A DNA stretch of 6,167 bases, taken from contig JAKAXP010000145.1 of assembly GCA_021816545.1 (NCBI GenBank), forward strand, positions 1-6,167. The letters run 5' to 3'. The notes beneath the pieces were generated by a model. It was not told the origin of the DNA and searched no databases. It was given only the letters and a program-made list of their open reading frames with translations. The stretch is from Bacteroidota bacterium (GTDB lineage: Bacteria; Bacteroidota; Bacteroidia; Bacteroidales; VadinHA17). Below, one piece after another: positions 1-6,167 of the stretch (position 1 is the first letter of the stretch; each line of letters starts with the position of its first letter). Made by a program: the position numbers and the translations under genes.

Positions 1-447
1 CATAGCCGTATAAGGAAAGGAGAGCGACCATTTCTCCATCAGGTATTTTTCAACAATGGTGGCATTTGCAATTGCATCGGAAGCAGCACTGCGGTAAGCG
101 TTTATCAGACCGCTGACGCCCAGTAGGGTTCCGCCGAAATACCTTATGACTACAATCAAAATGTTTGTCAGCTCCTTCGAGTTTATCTGACCAAGGATGG
201 GCCGTCCGGCAGTTCCTGATGGTTCTCCGTCATCATTGATGCGGAAGGTCTGCCTGTCAGGGCCAAGTACCCAGGCAAAACAATGATGCCTGGCATCATG
301 GTATTCCTTTCTCAATTCTGCCAGCCTGGTTTTTATCTCCTCCTGGGAGGTAACAGGTATTGCTATTGCAATGAAACGGCTGCCTCGGTCCCTGAAAAGC
401 CCCCTGGATTCTCCTTCTACTGTTTTATATGTGTCTGAGAAGAGCAT
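1..447 (-). CDS. yigZ: YigZ/IMPACT family protein (UPF0029), partial at C-terminus
   Basis: This is the N-terminal 149 codons of a YigZ/IMPACT-family protein; the gene runs off the left edge. Seen in the translation: ARHHCFAW at residues 52-59, DDGEPSGTAGRPIL at 72-85, and a hydrophobic strand with RYFGG, LG and GL..AY at about 99-118. These are the hallmark blocks of the UPF0029 (IMPACT N-terminal) domain. Full-length bacterial members are about 200 residues, so roughly 50 residues, mostly the ferredoxin-like C-terminal domain, should lie outside. The family is cytoplasmic and its eukaryotic relative regulates translation through GCN1/GCN2; the bacterial biochemical role is not settled. The ATG at 447 is chosen because the ATG at 454 is in another frame and soon meets a stop. 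There is no clear ribosome-binding site. The gene begins 23 bases after the permease stop, so it is probably the last known member of the leftward operon. Confidence 0.92.
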   Translation of the reverse strand, partial: MLFSDTYKTVEGESRGLFRDRGSRFIAIAIPVTSQEEIKTRLAELRKEYHDARHHCFAWVLGPDRQTFRINDDGEPSGTAGRPILGQINSKELTNILIVVIRYFGGTLLGVSGLINAYRSAASDAIANATIVEKYLMEKWSLSFPYTAM

Positions 448-470
448 ATCTCATGCGAAGATATAATGCA

Positions 471-1220
471 TTAAAATTCAAAGAGTGTCTTCGCGCCTTT
501 GAAGAGGGTAATGAAACCCATTATAACCAGCACGATATAGATAATTTTCGTAAAGGTTTTCTGACTGATTCTTGAGACAAGGTAGTCGCCGGTCCACAGG
601 CCGGCAAGCAGGGCAGGAACAGTGCAGAGGGAAAGGAGAACTGTTTCACCGGTTACAAGTCCTGATATCATGTAGAATAAAAGTGCGTATGAAACAGCAA
701 ACAGGATGAATATTGAAATTATCGCGTTGAATTTCTCCCTGGGTGTTTTCATGGCAGACAGAATTATTGCCACAGGCGGTCCGGTTATGCCCGTCGCCCC
801 TGCAAGCAGGCCGCCAAAGATGCCGCTCATTGTAATGGCAGAAGTATCGGAGATTTTCCTGAAATTTACTCCCCTGGCAAGTGCTGTCACTATCAGAATG
901 ATCAGCACTCCCCAGGTCAGCTGGATATAGGCCGGATTAATGTATTTCAGAATGAGCGTTCCTCCGGCAACACCAATTCCTGTAAAGAGTGCCATTCTTC
1001 CAAGTGGTTGTCCTGCCACAATTTCCCTTGAACGCCTGTAATAGAGGATCGAAAATATCAGGTTTATCATTGCGATGAAAACGGCAGTATCACTTACAGG
1101 CATTATAAACTGTATCAGCGGTACTGCAACCAGGGCAAGTCCGAAGCCTGTAAAGCCCCTGACAATGGAAGCGAGAAAAATTATTGCTGAAAGTGCAATT
1201 ATATTTCCGGGGGTGATCAT
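471..1220 (-). CDS. TauE/SafE-family membrane permease (sulfite exporter-like)
   Basis: This is a 249-residue integral inner-membrane protein with about eight hydrophobic segments. The TauE/SafE signature RGFTGFGLALVAVP is seen at residues 21-34, and the related half-repeat GITGPP at 144-149, as expected for this internally duplicated family. Known members export or import small anions such as sulfite, sulfoacetate or other organosulfonates; the substrate here cannot be read from sequence. An open frame extends seven codons further to a TTG at 1241, inside the namZ coding end. The ATG at 1220 is preferred because it directly follows the namZ stop as TAG-A-ATG, an arrangement that favours reinitiation by the same ribosome, and because it places the hydrophobic N-terminus close to the start. 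The length matches the family's usual 240-270 residues. It lies between namZ and yigZ in one probable transcript. Family assignment is firm; function is open. Confidence 0.9.
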   Translation of the reverse strand: MITPGNIIALSAIIFLASIVRGFTGFGLALVAVPLIQFIMPVSDTAVFIAMINLIFSILYYRRSREIVAGQPLGRMALFTGIGVAGGTLILKYINPAYIQLTWGVLIILIVTALARGVNFRKISDTSAITMSGIFGGLLAGATGITGPPVAIILSAMKTPREKFNAIISIFILFAVSYALLFYMISGLVTGETVLLSLCTVPALLAGLWTGDYLVSRISQKTFTKIIYIVLVIMGFITLFKGAKTLFEF

Positions 1221-1221
1221 T

Positions 1222-2406
1222 CTATTCGTTATATAGGGCAATATGCCTGAAATCCGCGAGGAATAATTCTGTCTGAGACTGCCATCTTTCAGTTTCCTCC
1301 CTGAGGGAAAGACCTTGTGTCAGCACCTCCCGCATCCGGCTGTCGCCGGAAAGTATATCAAAAGGCATAAGCCTGTATTCATATTCGTATGGCGGCGGGT
1401 TGAATTTAATTGCTCCTTCCGGCGATGTACGGATAATTGCATCAAAAAGATGGAGTGCTGTTGCAACCGGCCTGAAGAGCGAAGCGTCGGTGACATGTAT
1501 CTGCATTCCCCTGCAGAACTCTCCGGTGAATTTGTTGAAGGTGGGGATGAAATCGTGCATCCTGAAACTGCATCCCGGCAGGTTTCGGCTCCTCATTTCA
1601 TGCAGGAGTCTCCTTCCGTCAATCCATGGGGCACCAATAAGTTCAAAAGGTATTACTGTTCCCCTTCCCTCGGAGACATTCAGTGCCTCGGCCAGGACAG
1701 TACCGGGATAGACTGTGGCTGACTGTGGTGTGGGCATGTTCGGAGAGGGGAGTACCCAAGGCAAACCGGTTTCACCGTACATTGAATTCCGGTTCCACCC
1801 TTCAGCCCTTACTACATGAAGCTCGCAGCCCGGAATATATTTTTCCCTGATCCAGAGCGCCATCTCGCCGATTGTCATTCGGTGGCAGAGAGGTATGCAT
1901 GCTCCGCCCACGAATGTAAAATACTCTTCTCCCAGTACCGGTCCGTCAACAGGTACCCTGCCGATGGGATTGGGTCTGTCGAGGATCCAGAGAGGTATAC
2001 CGGCTTCGGCGCATGCCTCCATGCACAGCTTCACAGTCCAGATATATGTATAGAGCCGCGCTCCCACATCCTGCAGATCAGCCACAAGGACCTCCAGGCC
2101 ATTCAGCATCTCAGGGGTCGGTTTGCGGTGCGTGCCATAAAGACTGTATACTGGAATACCCAGGAGGGGATCAGTTGTACTTTCCCATTCAATCATATTA
2201 TCCTGGGTCTGGCCGGACAGTCCGTGCTGCGGGCCAAAGAGTGCTGCAAGGCTGCATTCATTGATGCTGCCGAAGATCTCTGTTATATGCCTGTAATCTG
2301 ATGCTATGCTTGACGAATGGCACAGAAGTCCAACTTTCTTCCCCCGGAGTCCGGCAGGCAGGCTGCGGGTGATAACGTCAAGTCCCGATAGTACTTTCAT
2401 ATACAT
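1222..2406 (-). CDS. namZ: DUF1343 family, exo-beta-N-acetylmuramidase NamZ/YbbC homologue
   Basis: This 394-residue protein belongs to DUF1343 (glycoside hydrolase family GH171), whose Bacillus subtilis member NamZ (YbbC) removes terminal N-acetylmuramic acid from peptidoglycan fragments. Visible family blocks are GPQHG (58-62), LQDVGARLYTY (111-121), LDRPNPIGR (142-150), DGPVLG (154-159), HRMTIGE (175-181), SPNMPT (221-226), SEGRGT (245-250) and CRGMQIH (298-304). The length is typical and both domains appear complete. Most members have Glu in the first block where this one has Gln60. No signal peptide or lipobox is present, and an in-frame TGA at 2455-2457 with no intervening ATG excludes a longer ATG-started form. 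The enzyme is therefore predicted to be cytoplasmic, unlike the exported Bacillus enzyme. A second ATG at 2400 is an alternative start and fits the predicted promoter better. It is the first gene of the leftward operon. The symbol reflects family membership, not proven activity. Confidence 0.9.
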   Translation of the reverse strand: MYMKVLSGLDVITRSLPAGLRGKKVGLLCHSSSIASDYRHITEIFGSINECSLAALFGPQHGLSGQTQDNMIEWESTTDPLLGIPVYSLYGTHRKPTPEMLNGLEVLVADLQDVGARLYTYIWTVKLCMEACAEAGIPLWILDRPNPIGRVPVDGPVLGEEYFTFVGGACIPLCHRMTIGEMALWIREKYIPGCELHVVRAEGWNRNSMYGETGLPWVLPSPNMPTPQSATVYPGTVLAEALNVSEGRGTVIPFELIGAPWIDGRRLLHEMRSRNLPGCSFRMHDFIPTFNKFTGEFCRGMQIHVTDASLFRPVATALHLFDAIIRTSPEGAIKFNPPPYEYEYRLMPFDILSGDSRMREVLTQGLSLREETERWQSQTELFLADFRHIALYNE

Positions 2407-2407
2407 G

Positions 2408-2437
2408 CAAAAATAGTTAAAAGAGCGGCGGCGGCAA
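2408..2437 (-). promoter_or_regulatory. Predicted Bacteroidota-type promoter for the namZ operon
   Basis: On the minus strand a TTG (2437-2435) is followed after 19 bases by TATTTTTG (2415-2408). This matches the Bacteroidota primary sigma consensus, a TTG-type -33 element and a TAnnTTTG -7 element with about 19 bases between them. The transcription start would fall roughly at 2401-2404, on or just after the first namZ ATG (2406) and immediately before the second ATG (2400). It may be a chance match in an AT-rich tract, but both elements and the spacing agree. Confidence 0.45.
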
Positions 2438-2482
2438 GGATAGGCAGCCCCTCGTCAAGGAAATTATCAATATATTTACAAC

Positions 2483-2496
2483 CTCCCGTAAGGGAG
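2483..2496 (+). promoter_or_regulatory. Small perfect inverted repeat in the divergent spacer
   Basis: CTCCC-GTAA-GGGAG forms a perfect five-base-pair stem. As RNA its loop would be GUAA, a GNRA-type tetraloop. It ends 26 bases before the phosphoesterase ATG at 2523, so it could sit in the 5' leader of the phosphatase operon, or as DNA it could be a short operator between the divergent genes. The bases after it (ATTTGTTT) are not a clean T-run, and its place upstream of a gene argues against a terminator. The remainder of the 2407-2522 spacer shows only the minus-strand promoter and a GCG-rich patch at 2426-2434; no good plus-strand promoter was found. Confidence 0.25.
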
Positions 2497-2522
2497 ATTT
2501 GTTTAAGCATTAAAAACTCATT

Positions 2523-3818
2523 ATGAACCGTTTTCTCACCATTTTTCTTTCCGTGCTTATCCTTGGCACATTCCGGGCTCCGGCACAGGAAAGGATCACA
2601 AAATATTTTCCTTCGGCCAGGCCTGAGAGGATAGTCCTTAATATAACTGAAAGCCCGGCTACTTCTATCGCAGTAACATGGAGGACTGATACAACTGTCA
2701 GCGAGACAACTGCCCGTATTTCACCGAATCTGCCCACCATATTCCTGGCTGACTCGGCCAGAACCGTAAAAGGCAAATGGCAGGATATTTCAGCCGACGG
2801 TGTGACTGCAAGATTTCATTCTGTGATTTTTTCCGGGCTGACTCCGGGTGCTGCCTATGCATACAGCGTCGGCTCCGGAGCAAATGCCAGCGAATGGTTT
2901 ACATTCAAAGCTGCTGAAGCCGTGACATCCCCTTTCACATTTCTCTGGCTGGGTGACTCACAGGGACCGGTTTCATTATATTCAAGGGTTATCAGACAGG
3001 CTTACCGGACAACCCCTGACGCCTCCTTTATGATCTTTACTGGTGACCTGGTTGACGGAGGCTCATCCACAATGCTCCATGACGATGAGTGGGGCGAGTG
3101 GTACCGGGCAGCCGGATTCATTGCTTCGGAAGTGCCGGTGGTGGCAACCCCTGGCAATCATGAATTCTATGACCCGCAGGCCAGGCAAAAGAGAGATCTG
3201 AACAAATACTGGAGACCCGGTTTCACACTTCCCGCCAACGGCCCTGCCGGCCTTGAGGAGACAACATACAGCTTTGATTACCAGGGCGTAAGATTCATTA
3301 TTTTAAGTTCCGATGATATGATCAGGAATGAGGAAATTGCCAGCAGCACGACTAAATGGGTAGAGGGTCTGCTGAAAAACAATCCGTGCAGGTGGACAGT
3401 AATGGCATTTCATCATCCTTTCTTCTCCACTTCTGCAAGGAGGGACAACAAGGCTGTAAGGGAAAACCTGAAGCCACTCGTTGACAAATACGGTGTTGAC
3501 CTTGTTTTGAACGGACATGATCATACATATGCAAGAGGTACCGCAATGCCTGAAGGTATGGTGCGAAAAGGGAAGGCTGCCGGCACTGTTTATGTTGTCT
3601 CGGTAAGCGGCCCCAAACAATACCAGCAGGATGCAAATCCCTGGTGGGATCTTGGGTATACGAACACCCAGCTGTGGCAGGCTATCAATATTAACGGCAA
3701 CACTTTGACATACAGGGCATATGATGCCTCTGGTGCAGTGGCTGACCAGTTTGTGCTGACAAAGATGAAGGACGGAAGTAACAGGATTGATACTCCTTCT
3801 GCTGTAAAAAATAAATGA
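2523..3818 (+). CDS. Secreted purple-acid-phosphatase-like metallophosphoesterase with N-terminal FN3-like domain
   Basis: This 431-residue protein is a predicted exported phosphomonoesterase. A signal peptide covers residues 1-21, with a likely cleavage APA|Q. Residues about 34-130 resemble the fibronectin-like N-terminal domain of purple acid phosphatases (VTWRTD, YAYSVGSG, WFTFKA). The calcineurin-like metallophosphoesterase core follows, about 137-337, with the metal-site motifs GDSQG (Asp145), GDLVD (Asp175), GNHE (Asn212), HHPF (probably His297) and GHDHTY (His332, His334). The C-terminal part WWDLGYTNTQLW and the strands after it fit the family's C-terminal segment. True purple enzymes carry a Tyr ligand in GDxxY; here that position is Asp178, so a purple Fe(III)-Tyr centre is unlikely and the metal pair may differ. 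The ATG has no Shine-Dalgarno sequence but is followed at once by the signal peptide. It is the first gene of the rightward phosphatase set. Family assignment is firm; the substrate is unknown. Confidence 0.92.
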   Translation: MNRFLTIFLSVLILGTFRAPAQERITKYFPSARPERIVLNITESPATSIAVTWRTDTTVSETTARISPNLPTIFLADSARTVKGKWQDISADGVTARFHSVIFSGLTPGAAYAYSVGSGANASEWFTFKAAEAVTSPFTFLWLGDSQGPVSLYSRVIRQAYRTTPDASFMIFTGDLVDGGSSTMLHDDEWGEWYRAAGFIASEVPVVATPGNHEFYDPQARQKRDLNKYWRPGFTLPANGPAGLEETTYSFDYQGVRFIILSSDDMIRNEEIASSTTKWVEGLLKNNPCRWTVMAFHHPFFSTSARRDNKAVRENLKPLVDKYGVDLVLNGHDHTYARGTAMPEGMVRKGKAAGTVYVVSVSGPKQYQQDANPWWDLGYTNTQLWQAININGNTLTYRAYDASGAVADQFVLTKMKDGSNRIDTPSAVKNK

Positions 3819-3828
3819 AACCTCACGC

Positions 3829-5559
3829 ATGAAAAGGATACAGATCTTCGCTTTTACCGCACTTGTTGCCGTGCTCGCATTCTCATGCACCGGCGGCAAT
3901 GGAAGCCTTGAGATATATGCCACAACTGACCTCCACGGGATGCTGCTTCCCTTTGACAACACTGAGGGTGAGGCAACCGACCATTCACTTGCAAATCTTG
4001 CCTCTGTGGTTGTTGCCAGGGGAAATGAGAACATAATTCTTCTTGACAACGGTGATATACTCCAGGGTGATCCCCTGGCATACTATTACAATTTCATTGA
4101 TACCACAAGTACCCATGTAATTGCAGACATCCTCAATCATCTTGGGTATGATGCGGCTTCAGTCGGGAATCATGATATTGAAGCAGGGCATCCTGTCTAT
4201 GACCGGGTGAGAAGTGAGTACAATTTCCCGATGCTTGCGGCAAATGCAATAGACATAAACACAGGAGAACCCTATTTCAAACCTTACACGGTAATTAAGA
4301 AAAAGGGGCTGAAAGTGGTTGTCTTCGGGCTTATCACCCCTTCAGTGCCCCGCTGGCTGCCGGAGTCGCTCTACAGGGGAATCAGGTTCGAAAACATGGT
4401 ATCCACCGCGAGGAAATGGATGCCGGCTATCCAGGCTGAAGATCCTGACCTGGTCGTAGGTCTGTTTCATTCAGGCATGGGTGATGAAAGTGACAGGGGT
4501 GATGATGAGAACAGCACACTGGCAGTGGCAATGAATGTTCCCGGATTTGACGTAATCTTCTGCGGTCATGATCACAGGCAGGACGTTAAGGAAGTGACAG
4601 ATACCGAAGGGAACAAAGTACTTGTTCTCGATGGCGGAAGCAGGGCAGAAGCGGTGATGAACGTCACTGTTACCATGGAGAAGGATTCAGAAGGAAGAAG
4701 AAAGCCTGCAGTCACGGGTAAGGTTATACAGATGAACACCCTTCCCGTGTCCGAAGATTTTATAAACAGGTACAGTGAGGCATCCTCGAAGGTCAGGGAT
4801 TATACATCAGAGATTATCGGCAGGTCAACAGCCACCGTTACAACGCGTGATGCTTATTTCGGTCCCTCGGCCTTTGTTGACCTCATCCACCTCATGCAGC
4901 TTGACCTGACCGGAGCACAGGTTTCCCTGGCTGCTCCGCTCTCTTTTGACCAGAGCATTGCGGAAGGAGAACTCAGGGTCAGGGATATGTACCGGCTTTA
5001 CCGGTTTGAAAACTTTCTATATACGGTGAAAATGACCGGAGGCGAAATAGACAGGCACCTGGAGCATTCTGCAGGGCAGTGGTTCCGGACAATGCAGAAG
5101 AAGGGTGATTACATGCTTAACTACAGGACCGATGACAGCGGCACACCTTTAATGGTAAACGGTACCGCCAGGCTTCGCAATCCTTCGTACAACTTTGATT
5201 CAGCGATGGGTATACGCTACACTGTGGATGTAAGCAAGCCGCAGGGGGCCAGGGTTAACATCACTGCTCTTGATGACGGTACCCCGTTCAGTTACAGTGA
5301 CACCTATACTGTGGCTGTAAATTCATACAGGGCAAATGGCGGTGGCGGACACTTCCCCGCAGCCGGTATTACATCAAAGGAGCTTGAGAGCAGGATTGTA
5401 TCTGCAACTGAACGTGATCTGCGTTACTATATGACAGAATGGATAAGGGAAAAAGGGACGATTTCTCCTGTTCCGATGAGCAGGTGGAATCTTGTGCCGG
5501 CGGCATGGGCTGCCGAAGCCTCGAAAAGGGAGAGAATTCTCTTGTTTGGTGATAATTGA
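3829..5559 (+). CDS. Lipoprotein 5'-nucleotidase / 2',3'-cyclic phosphodiesterase family (UshA/CpdB-like)
   Basis: This 576-residue protein belongs to the two-domain 5'-nucleotidase family. Its first 20 residues form a lipoprotein signal ending AFSC, with Cys20 as the probable lipidated residue, so it is likely anchored to the outer membrane. The N-terminal metallophosphoesterase domain shows TTDLHG (Asp34, His36), DNGDILQGDP (Asp76), GNHDIE (Asn114, His115), FHSGMGDE (His214) and GHDH (His247, His249). The DNGD(I/L)xQGxP form resembles CpdB more than UshA. The C-terminal nucleotide-binding domain, from about residue 328, includes LSFDQ, NFLYTVKMTGGEI and NSYRANGGGGHF (499-509). Known relatives hydrolyse nucleotides and 2',3'-cyclic nucleotides to nucleosides and phosphate; the exact specificity is not readable. 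Glu118 stands where UshA has the Asp of its His-Asp catalytic pair. The gene starts 10 bases after the upstream phosphatase and ends 14 bases before the alkaline phosphatase, indicating co-transcription. The length is normal and complete. Confidence 0.92.
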   Translation: MKRIQIFAFTALVAVLAFSCTGGNGSLEIYATTDLHGMLLPFDNTEGEATDHSLANLASVVVARGNENIILLDNGDILQGDPLAYYYNFIDTTSTHVIADILNHLGYDAASVGNHDIEAGHPVYDRVRSEYNFPMLAANAIDINTGEPYFKPYTVIKKKGLKVVVFGLITPSVPRWLPESLYRGIRFENMVSTARKWMPAIQAEDPDLVVGLFHSGMGDESDRGDDENSTLAVAMNVPGFDVIFCGHDHRQDVKEVTDTEGNKVLVLDGGSRAEAVMNVTVTMEKDSEGRRKPAVTGKVIQMNTLPVSEDFINRYSEASSKVRDYTSEIIGRSTATVTTRDAYFGPSAFVDLIHLMQLDLTGAQVSLAAPLSFDQSIAEGELRVRDMYRLYRFENFLYTVKMTGGEIDRHLEHSAGQWFRTMQKKGDYMLNYRTDDSGTPLMVNGTARLRNPSYNFDSAMGIRYTVDVSKPQGARVNITALDDGTPFSYSDTYTVAVNSYRANGGGGHFPAAGITSKELESRIVSATERDLRYYMTEWIREKGTISPVPMSRWNLVPAAWAAEASKRERILLFGDN

Positions 5560-5573
5560 TTATCAGGATTTTT

Positions 5574-6167
5574 ATGAGGATATTTTCAAGGCTTGCAATT
5601 ATTTCAATAATATTTCTGACTCTTACCTCCGCCGGCAGTGTGAGGCAGAGGCCGCTTAACCTGATATTGTTTATCGGTGACGGTATGGGGGTCTCGCATG
5701 TCTATGCCGCAATGACTGCGTCAGGCAATACTATGACTTTTCCGGCATTTCCGGTAACCGGGTTCAGCAGGACTTACTCCGCAAACAGCTACTCAACTGA
5801 CTCTGCTGCCGGAGGAACAGCACTGGCAACAGGAGAAAAGACAAACAACAGGATGATTTCTGTGCGCCCTGACAGTACGGTTCTTGTGACACTCCTTGAG
5901 CATGCAAGGGCAGCGGGGAAATCAACCGGGATAGTCTGTACAAGTTCCCTTACTGACGCCACCCCGGCCGCTTTCACCGCACATGTTCCCCTCCGTTATG
6001 ATTACCGTGCGATTGCCGGATGGTACGCAGGCGGAGCTGCAGAACTCTTCATCGGAGGAGGACGAAAGTACTTTGAGCCTGAGGTTGACTCAACAGGCAG
6101 TTTTGACAGTTCGGAGGATATAATATCCAAACTTAAATGGGCTGGTTATGACATCACTTACGACATG
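5574..6167 (+). CDS. phoA: PhoA-type alkaline phosphatase, partial at C-terminus
   Basis: These are the first 198 codons of an alkaline phosphatase; the gene continues past the right edge. A signal peptide occupies about residues 1-20. The core motifs line up with Escherichia coli PhoA: FIGDGMG (Asp36, metal ligand), STDSAAGGTALATG with nucleophile Ser77, and LTDATPAAFTAHV with Asp128 and Thr130 matching E. coli Asp153 and Thr155. Arg141 lies 13 residues after Asp128, the same spacing as Asp153 to phosphate-binding Arg166. GGGRKYF follows at 161-167. All catalytic residues expected in this half are present, so the enzyme is probably active; the remaining metal ligands lie outside the window. 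The ATG at 5574 follows the nucleotidase stop by 14 bases, giving a third exported phosphatase in the row. The enzyme hydrolyses a broad range of phosphomonoesters in the periplasm. The family is certain; orthology to E. coli phoA itself is not claimed. Confidence 0.93.
   Translation, partial: MRIFSRLAIISIIFLTLTSAGSVRQRPLNLILFIGDGMGVSHVYAAMTASGNTMTFPAFPVTGFSRTYSANSYSTDSAAGGTALATGEKTNNRMISVRPDSTVLVTLLEHARAAGKSTGIVCTSSLTDATPAAFTAHVPLRYDYRAIAGWYAGGAAELFIGGGRKYFEPEVDSTGSFDSSEDIISKLKWAGYDITYDM

Noticed and set aside
1315..2301. Several plus-strand open frames of 83-161 codons opposite namZ
   Set aside because: All are shadows of the strongly supported namZ reading frame; their translations show Cys/His-rich, family-less composition.
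2426..2434. GCG triplet run in the spacer as a repeat element
   Set aside because: Only three copies, within the range of chance and of no known function.
2471..2478. TATATTTA as a plus-strand -7 element for the phosphatase operon
   Set aside because: It misses the final G of TAnnTTTG and there is no TTG at the right distance upstream.
2483..2501. Intrinsic terminator
   Set aside because: The stem is only five pairs, is not followed by a clean T-run, and sits upstream of both divergent genes where no transcript is expected to end.
3303..4049. A 248-codon open frame on the minus strand across the phosphoesterase/nucleotidase junction
   Set aside because: It lies opposite two genes with clear catalytic motifs, spans their junction, and its translation is Ser/Pro/Arg-rich with no recognisable domain.
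5789..5977. Minus-strand 62-codon open frame
   Set aside because: It overlaps the active-site region of the alkaline phosphatase, whose frame is fixed by aligned catalytic residues.

Overview
The window looks like chromosomal DNA of a Bacteroidota (Bacteroidales-like) bacterium. The evidence is indirect: none of the starts has a convincing Shine-Dalgarno sequence, one good match to the Bacteroidota -33/-7 promoter is present, the secreted proteins have typical envelope signals (an Ala-x-Ala|Gln cleavage site and a loose lipobox), and the nucleotidase has a C-terminus of a Bacteroidota type. No RNA gene, insertion sequence, CRISPR array or phage gene was seen. Coding density is high.

The layout is two divergent gene sets separated by a 116-base spacer (2407-2522). 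Leftward (minus strand) are three tightly packed genes: a DUF1343/NamZ-family exo-beta-N-acetylmuramidase homologue (1222-2406), a TauE/SafE-family membrane permease (471-1220, one base after the previous stop codon), and a YigZ/IMPACT-family protein (1-447, cut by the window edge). Rightward (plus strand) are three genes separated by 10 and 14 bases, all encoding predicted exported phosphatases: a purple-acid-phosphatase-like metallophosphoesterase with an N-terminal fibronectin-like domain (2523-3818), a lipoprotein of the UshA/CpdB 5'-nucleotidase/cyclic phosphodiesterase family (3829-5559), and the N-terminal part of a PhoA-type alkaline phosphatase (5574 to the right edge).

The rightward set is most simply read as a phosphorus-scavenging operon working in the periplasm or on the cell surface: three phosphoesterases from three families would release phosphate from organic phosphates and nucleotides. 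The leftward set has less obvious logic. The NamZ homologue has no signal peptide, so it is probably cytoplasmic and would act on imported muropeptide fragments. The permease substrate is unknown, and YigZ-type proteins are linked to translation or stress.

No new multi-gene defence or mobile system was found. The points most worth a second look are residue changes at conserved active-site positions in three enzymes (NamZ Gln60, phosphoesterase Asp178, nucleotidase Glu118), the compact three-phosphatase cluster, and a promoter whose position implies a nearly leaderless namZ transcript.
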